Of a DNA stretch of 64,000 nt, positions 58,354 through 64,000 are shown piece by piece. The notes under the pieces were generated by a model that worked only from the letters and a program-made list of their open reading frames with translations, ran no database searches and had not been told where the DNA came from. Origin of the DNA: Mauremys mutica (lineage: Eukaryota > Chordata > Testudines > Geoemydidae); NCBI RefSeq assembly GCF_020497125.1, contig NC_059079.1:9021053-9085052 (forward strand), written 5' to 3'. Numbering within the stretch: position 1 is the stretch's first letter; each line of letters starts with the position of its first letter. Position numbers and translations under genes: made by a program.

Positions 58354-58806
58354 GGAACTCTTGGATCTGATCGGAGTGAGGGGCGAGGAGTCTCTGCTTT
58401 CGGAGCTGCGCTCCAAATAACGGAATGCAAAGACCTACGAGAAGGTCTCCAAAGCCATGAGAGACAGAGGATACAGCCGGGATGCAACGCAGCGCCGCGT
58501 GAAAATCAAGGACCCCAGACAAGGCTACCAAAAAAACAAAGCGGCAAACGGACGCTACGGAGCCTGCCACCAGTGCCCCACCAGTGACCATGGACTCTGA
58601 CGATGGGACAGTGTCGACGGCCAGTTCCTCGGCGATGTTCGCGGACGGGGAAGATGAAGAAGAGTTTCTGGAGGACGAGGCAGGCGACAGCGCTTACAAC
58701 GCTGGTTTCCCCGACAGCCAGGATCTCTTCATTACCGTCATGGAGATCCCCTACCAACTGTCCCCGGCCATTAACCCGGATCCTGAATCAGGGGAAGGAG
58801 CAGTCG
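58354..58806 (+). pseudogene. Harbinger Myb/SANT-like accessory gene, first exon
   Basis: In PIF/Harbinger elements this protein binds DNA and helps the transposase enter the nucleus and recognise the ends. Visible here: ELLDLIGV (58354-58377), ESLLSELRSK, a stop, then RNAKTYEKVSKAMRDRGY and RRVKIKDPRQGYQKNKAANG, the trihelix-like Myb/SANT domain. After a short deletion the frame changes and stays open as DDGTVSTASSSAMFADGEDE, then FPDSQDLFITVMEIP, an acidic segment. A GTAAGT donor at 58806-58811 ends the exon. The stop and frameshift make it a pseudogene; Met at 58584 is internal, not a genuine start. Confidence 0.82.
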
Positions 58807-58815
58807 GTAAGTGCT

Positions 58816-59163
58816 TTAACCATGTAAACTTTTATTCTTAATATAACAGGAATCTGAAGTATGTGAAAAGGAGGTCTCTCTATATATGGGGATAGAACAG
58901 AAATCCTCCTGGGAGATCTCCACGAACCTCTCCTGGAGGTAATCGAAAAGCCTCCGCAGGAGGTTCCTGGGGAGAGCTGCCTTATTGGGTGTTCCGTGGT
59001 AGCACACTTTTCCGCGCCAGGCTTTCATGAGGTACTCAGGGAGCATTGCCTCCCCGAGCACGGCTGCATAGGGCCCTGGTTTGTGCTGGCTTTCACGCAG
59101 CATGCGCTCTCTATCTCCTTCAGTGACCGTCCTCAGGGTGATCTCGCTCGGAGACTCCTGCAT
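58816..59163 (-). other. 115-codon open frame of unknown nature inside the Harbinger intron
   Basis: On the transposase strand, within the intron of the accessory gene, 115 codons are open: it starts MQESPSEITLRTVTEGDRER, passes PGPYAAVLGEAMLPEYLMKA and RNLLRRLFDYLQERFVEISQ, and ends CYIKNKSLHG. Composition looks protein-like (Leu/Arg/Glu helices, one PGPYAAV turn) rather than low-complexity. I do not recognise a domain and it is not part of the DDE transposase as I know it. It may be a further element-encoded frame or a chance frame in a region under other constraint. Confidence 0.4.
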
Positions 59164-60783
59164 GTAATTAGGGGAATTACTGTAATGTTACGCCTGGTCC
59201 AAAGTATTTTTAAAAAATCTCCGGACAGACGGCATAGCAGAGACTCAGCACGCTGCTGCGTGACGAGCGTAATGGAAAGCCAAAGAATCAAATGGACGCT
59301 CATGGAGGGAGCGGGGACTGAGGACGCAAGGTATCCCACAGTTCCTGCTGTCTCCGAAAAGGATTTGCATTCTTGGCTGAGCTCCAAATGCTTCTACGGT
59401 CAAAAACAGTGTCTGCGGTGGGTCAGGGCATAGCTCGGCAATTTACGCAGCCCCCCAACCACCCCAGAAGTTAAAGGGAAAACAATCCTCTCTTGACTCT
59501 TTTACATGTCACCCTATCTTTACTGAATGCTGCAGATAGACGCGATGGTGCAGCACTCAACACCAACATCCTTGCTCCCCCCACGCTATGGACGGCTGAT
59601 GGTGCAATACGACTGGTATCCGTCGTCGTCATCATCAGCCTATTGGCACATGGGGCAGTGCAAAAGGACTGGTAACCATGCAGACTACCATCCGTTAGGT
59701 CGATCAAGGGCGCCTGGCCCTAATTTTTCCTGGAAGATGGTACAATATGGCTGATAACCATCGTCATCATCGCCACAGGGGGCTGAGCTTCATCAGCCCC
59801 CAACCCTTCCTGTGTAAAGAACAGATTCAATTGCCCCTGGACTAGCAGCAGGATGCTGGGCTCCTCTCCTCCACACTCCTTAATGTCCTATCTGGACTAT
59901 CATAGCAGCTGGAGGCTGCCTTCCACTCATTTCTCACTAACAAGTCACTGTGTCTTATTCCTGCATTCTTTATTACTTCATCACACAAGTGGGGGGACAA
60001 TGCTATGGTAGCCCAGGAAGGCTGGGGAAGAATGGAATGAACAGGTGGGGTTGTTGCAGGAGCACCCCCTGTGAATAGCATACTGCTCATAATCTATGCA
60101 GGATCTGACACAGAGCAGCTGTGCTCTCTGGTTCTCTGATACAGTGGTTCTCTAGTACACTTGCCCTTATTCTAGGCAGGACTGATTCTATTGTTAGATA
60201 CCAAAAAGGAGGGATTGACTCAGGGAGTCATTCCCAATTTTGGCTTTTGCGCCCCTGGCTAAGAGCAGCCAGGGGCACTTATGACAGCAGCAAATGGTGC
60301 AGTGCAAAAGGACTGCTAACCATGCCCATCTTATTACCAATTTATGGTGTGGTAGATGGTACAATATGGCTGGTAACCATCTCTGCTGTCATGCAAAAGC
60401 AGAAGCATGCTGCTGTGTAGCGCTGCTGGACCGCCTCTGTCAGCGGCATCTAGTACACATATGGTGACAGGCACAAAAGGCAAAACAGGCTCCATGGTTT
60501 CCACACTGTGGCGTCTGCCAGGGCAATCCAGGGAAAACGGGCTTGAAATGATTGTCTGCTGTAGCTTTCCCGGAGGAAGGGATGACTGACGACATTTACC
60601 CAGAACCACCCGCGAAAATGGTTTTTGCCCCATCAGGCACTGGGATCTCAACCCAGAATTCACAGAGACAGATTAGACTGTGTTCATTCTTCGCAAAAAT
60701 TTATCTTGGCAAGGAATTCACTCCCTTTTTCCCATCACACAGCTTGGACTGTCTCCAGACCCGCCACAGCATCCCCCTCACAG

Positions 60784-61193
60784 AGGCTGGCAAAGATTAA
60801 AATAAAAAGACACGGGACGAGATGTTCGCTGAACTTATGGGGTGCTCCCGAGACGACGCGGACCAGCAGAGCCAGTGGAGGGAGATCCTCTCTCTGTACC
60901 AGCGCTCACTCAGCGAACGGGAGGAGAGGTGGCGTGAGGAAGACAAGCAGGCGACTCAAACGCTGCTTGGACTAATGAGAGAGCAAACGGACATGCTCCT
61001 GCGCCTTGTGCATGTTCTGCAGGACCTCCGGCAGGAGGACAGAGCCCCCCTGCAGTGTATCTGCAACCGCCCTCCCCCGCCACAAAGTCCCATACCCCCC
61101 TCACCCAAAATAACCAGAAGGAGGGGCGCCAGAGGCCGTGTAAACTGTCACTGCACCCCAGCAGAGTGCTCAAGTACCCAAAAGCTCTCATAG
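60784..61193 (+). pseudogene. Harbinger Myb/SANT-like accessory gene, last exon
   Basis: An acceptor-like CCCCCTCACAG precedes it. The open frame from about 60822 reads MFAELMGCSRDDADQQSQWR, then SLSEREERWREEDKQATQTL and LGLMREQTDMLLRLVHVLQD. This charged, heptad-like helical C-terminus is typical of the Myb/SANT-like partner proteins. A Pro-rich end and a stop at 61191 follow. An in-frame stop lies between the acceptor and the readable part (TAA in GATTAAAATAA), so the gene is broken here too. Confidence 0.75.
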
Positions 61194-61939
61194 CCTACAT
61201 TTTGAAAAGTCCTTTCCTTCCCGCCTCACCCAAGCCCCCATCCCAGTTTCATCCCCTAACTGTCTAGTTGATAATAAAAAATACTTTTCTGTTAAGTACT
61301 GTTTCCGTCACGTTCTTTTAGAGGAGACTGTGTTTGAAGGGGGGGAAGGGGGTTGGTAATTTGACAGGACAATCACCTTTACCAGGGTACAGACATGGGG
61401 GCAGGATCAGCAGCAGGTCACACACACACTGCAGTCAGTACGCACCCTGGTCGGTATGGGAGGTGGTTTGCAGGTTCTGTGTGGGTGGGGGGGGTACGTG
61501 ACTTTGTAGCGGGGGAGGGGGGTCACATCTCATGCAACGGTCCCTGTCCTGGACCACAGAGCCACACAGCAGAGGAATCTGTATCCGTCCTCCCCGCCAA
61601 AAGGCCACATAGCCCCCGCACACAGAGTCCCAAAAAGGAGGGATGGCAGGCTCCATTGAAACATCCAGTCCAGCACTGCAGACCGCTCTGGGAGCAGGAG
61701 CCTGTCATTCCTCGAGTTTACAGGCGGTCTTTACATCACTGCACACCCTACCCAGCACAGTCCCTGTCCCAGTTTCAACCCTGTAACGCAAAGTCATCAA
61801 TAAAGAAACCTTTGTAAAGTTACAGTGGAACATGTATTTTATTTTTAAACGTGTGTTGGAAGTTGGGGAAGCGGGGTGGGTGGGGTATGTAACTGCAGAT
61901 GCTAGTCAACAGTAACTTGGTAAAGAAACAGGGGCAGGT

Positions 61940-62290
61940 TCAGCTTCTCTGTAAAGAAACTGAACAGTCACAGGTCACGCTCCTCACTGCTCGCTGGTAC
62001 TTAAAGAGTTCCTTGTCGCTGTGCAAGGCGCCTGCACAGAGCTTCACGAGCCAGGGCATTAGCGGGTAGGCTGGGTCCCCGACGATCACTATAGGCATCT
62101 GCCCATCCCCAAGACTTATTTTGTGGTCCGGGAAGAAACTACCTTCCTGCAGGCGTCTAAACAGACCAGAGTTCCTGAAAACAAGCACGTCATGAACTTT
62201 GCCTGGCCACCCAACGTTGATGTTGGTAAAACGTCCCCCATGGTCCACCAGTGCTCGCAGCACCATTGAAAAGTAGCCCTATTTCTCAGC
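61940..62290 (-). pseudogene. Harbinger DDE transposase, truncated
   Basis: The catalytic transposase (DDE_Tnp_4 type) cuts and rejoins the element ends. On the minus strand GYFSMVLRALVDHGGRFTNI, NVGWPGKVHDVLVFRNSGLF, FFPDHKISLGDG and PIVIVGDPAYPLMPWLVKL are readable without a stop after Met 62266. They include the first catalytic Asp (VDHGGRF) and the second (GDPAYPL). The frame ends at SVSLQRS soon after FKYQR, before the EC.FG..K region that carries the third catalytic residue (Glu). Upstream, a stop precedes GYFS and the N-terminal helix-turn-helix part is scrambled or deleted. Inactive. Confidence 0.88.
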
Positions 62291-62742
62291 AGCTGACTGT
62301 GGAAGAGGTGGACGATAAAGTGCGAGGAGTTGACAACGGCCATAACTGCAGCGGGATCCGTGCTCAAAGTGCTGTGGCGCCCGCGCTGTCACTGAGCAGA
62401 AAAGTGCACGAACAGATTGCCCGCAGGCGCTTTCAGGGAGGGAGGGCGTGATTGACGGTTCAATGATGACAGTTACCCAAAACCACCCTCGACACATTTT
62501 TTCCCCCAGCAGGCATTGGGGGCTCTACCCAGCATTCCAATGGGCAGCGGGGAGTGCGGGAACTGTGGGATAGCTTCCCACAGTGCACCGCTTCAAAAGT
62601 CGATGCTGGCCCCGTTACTGTGGACTCAGACAGTTGAATTAGTGTATTTAGTGTGGATACACAAATTCGACTTCATAAGGTCGATTCCACAAATTCGAAT
62701 TAAGTAGATTCGAAATAGTCTTGTAGTGTAGACGTACCCTAA

Positions 62743-63811
62743 GACATGCAGAATTATCTCTCTGTAATGGTGGCTTTCTTCTCTGGCTATAATAAAGCCA
62801 CTGAGCACTTCTGGATTTTTCTGGGCACTTCTAGCAGTATCCTATGCTGTGTGTGCAGAAGCACAGGTGATTCCAACAAATGTATACCTCTTACCCAGTT
62901 TGGTTCTCCCTTTCTTTGGATCCTTAACATAAAAGATGTAAAAAATATGTGGTTTACAGAAACACTGCCAAACAAGAGGAATTACTACTGTTGATACCAG
63001 TTCAGCATGGCACAAGGACATTGTAATAATTCTGCAGCCTAGCCAGATGTAGCCAGGAACTAGAATTCCAGTTCTACTGGCATCACAAAATGTTGGGAGA
63101 AGGAAAAAGAAAGAAAAATAACTCTCTCCTGGATGACTGTTTATGGTGCAACTAGGTTTTTCAATGTAGAAACTTAAAGATACAATGTGATAGGAAGCAA
63201 TGTTGTTTTGAAATATAGTGAATTTGTAGCCACTGTGATCTGAAGAAAACAAAAGAAATGCTGTTAAAGCTGCAATTCCCAGGACGTGAAAGAGTTAGGG
63301 TAAGTACGTGGCAGTACACTCACATGCCCATATTTACTTGCCATGCCCATACCCCCAGCATTTTCTATTTCTAAAGTCAGGCAGAGCAAGAATTTATCAG
63401 ACCAATCTGAGATGTGCAATCTTCACAATATATTGTTTCCTCAACTAGTCCGCTTTTGCAGTTTACCCAAAACGCTGACTTTCAAGAGTCGGTCTCAACA
63501 TTGTAAGAAGTTACCTATATATAAGTAGGCATGACTACAACAGCAGAAACAACAAATATACTTTTGTGTGATCAGAACAATCTAATGAGAGTCTGCAAGA
63601 TCATTTTATATTTATAAAATATAAACAGGATGGAAACTGCTATTGTAAAGCCAGCCCCCAGCACCGTCTGAAATGTAAGGATGACAACGTTGTCAGAGCA
63701 GTGTGATGCAGATTTCTAAAATCCTGTCAGTTGTAGTTAGGGTGCAGACTCAATTTAGAATGAACTAGATCAAAAACATGTGTGCCATCTGAGTTGCGCC
63801 ACTCACATGTT
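62743..63811. other. Intronic sequence, no gene seen
   Basis: No gene or recent repeat recognised. A good donor-like AGTTAGGGTAAGTACG at about 63294 has no convincing exon before it. Confidence 0.5.
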
Positions 63812-64000
63812 GGGAGGCAGTGTGACTGAGCAAATAGAGCACTAGACCAGGACGTAGGCCAGGATTCTGTTGCCAGCTCTGCCATTGGCCTGCTGGATGA
63901 CCTTGGGTAAGTCATTTCACCTCTCTGTGCCTCAGTTTCTTCACTTGTAGACTAGAGATAATTATATGTAATTTCTTCATAAAACACTTTCATATCTACT
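63812..64000 (+). repeat. MIR-like CORE-SINE, cut by the window end
   Basis: GGAGGCAGTGTGACTGAGCA, CTTGGGTAAGTCATTTCACC and TCTGTGCCTCAGTTTCTTCA are MIR head and core; the tail (AAAACACTTTCATATCTACT) runs to the end of the window. Confidence 0.82.

Larger units (their letters stand above)
57893..62739. mobile_element. PIF/Harbinger transposon, 4.85 kb, nearly complete
   Basis: The left end GGCCTGGTCTACACTAGGAC and the right end (reverse-complemented) GGGTACGTCTACACTACAAG are inverted termini, continued by TTCGAATT-rich subterminal sequence on both sides. TAA flanks both ends (57890-57892 and 62740-62742), the TWA duplication expected for PIF/Harbinger. It carries the two genes typical of the superfamily in convergent orientation: a Myb/SANT-like accessory gene on the plus strand and a DDE transposase on the minus strand. 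Both are damaged, so the copy cannot move by itself. Clean flanks and readable genes point to moderate age. Confidence 0.93.

Noticed and set aside
58584..58841. Host gene coding an acidic protein
   Set aside because: It is the second half of the Harbinger Myb/SANT-like gene, shifted in frame, inside the transposon borders.
63250..63310. Exon ending at the GTAAGTACG donor near 63294
   Set aside because: No acceptor with an open, protein-like stretch precedes it.
1..64000. CRISPR array, bacterial operon, phage or plasmid features
   Set aside because: No regularly spaced direct repeats, no prokaryotic gene density or ribosome-binding pattern; the sequence is vertebrate intron.

Overview
Organism. 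The window is vertebrate nuclear DNA, most probably from a turtle (inference). It is AT-rich, nearly gene-free and dense in transposable elements. The mix is typical of turtles: CR1 LINEs of several ages, tRNA-derived SINEs with pol III A and B boxes, MIR-like CORE-SINEs, hAT and PIF/Harbinger DNA transposons with their MITEs, and LTR-element remnants. No bacterial, phage or organellar gene arrangement is present. Host gene. The only host coding sequence I can support is one 123-bp exon on the minus strand at 49102-49224. It has a canonical acceptor and donor and encodes the N-terminal segment of cytosolic carboxypeptidase 6 (AGBL4/CCP6). The window therefore reads as two very large AGBL4 introns around an early exon, with earlier exons expected beyond the right edge and later exons beyond the left edge. 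A second exon-like 90-bp stretch at 57740-57829, same strand and compatible splice phase, is a speculative upstream or cassette exon. Layout. 1-9.8 kb: mostly unremarkable intron with a striking fold-back repeat near 1.2 kb, a solo LTR at 7219-7737 with a 5-bp target duplication, and a probable second LTR at 8610-9276. 9.8-15.5 kb: an antisense CR1, a 980-bp hAT element with an exact 8-bp target duplication and a G-rich minisatellite, LTR fragments, and a young CR1 copy with one internal deletion. 15.5-29 kb: AT-rich intron, then scrambled Ty3/Gypsy pol remnants in which integrase lies before reverse transcriptase, an LTR-like block, and a CR1 copy carrying a SINE. 29-49 kb: several hAT and Harbinger MITEs with clean target duplications, a CR1 copy split by an 856-bp hAT element, an older antisense CR1, and a reverse-transcriptase remnant of another non-LTR clade. 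49-57.9 kb: the AGBL4 exon, a solo LTR with a 4-bp duplication, a third type of non-LTR RT remnant interrupted by a hAT MITE, and a Tc1/mariner-type MITE. 57.9-62.7 kb: one 4.85-kb PIF/Harbinger element with TAA target duplications, a broken Myb/SANT-like accessory gene on the plus strand and a truncated DDE transposase on the minus strand. 62.7-64 kb: intron ending in a CORE-SINE. Working together. Apart from the AGBL4 exon nothing here forms a pathway; the interest lies in how the elements nest and decay. The Harbinger element and several MITEs share a GTCTACACT-like terminal motif. The nesting (SINE or hAT inside CR1, hAT inside another LINE) gives a relative order of insertions. I found no convincing new functional system. 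The best leads are the candidate AGBL4-linked exon, an unrecognised 115-codon reading frame inside the Harbinger element, and several structural oddities listed as findings.
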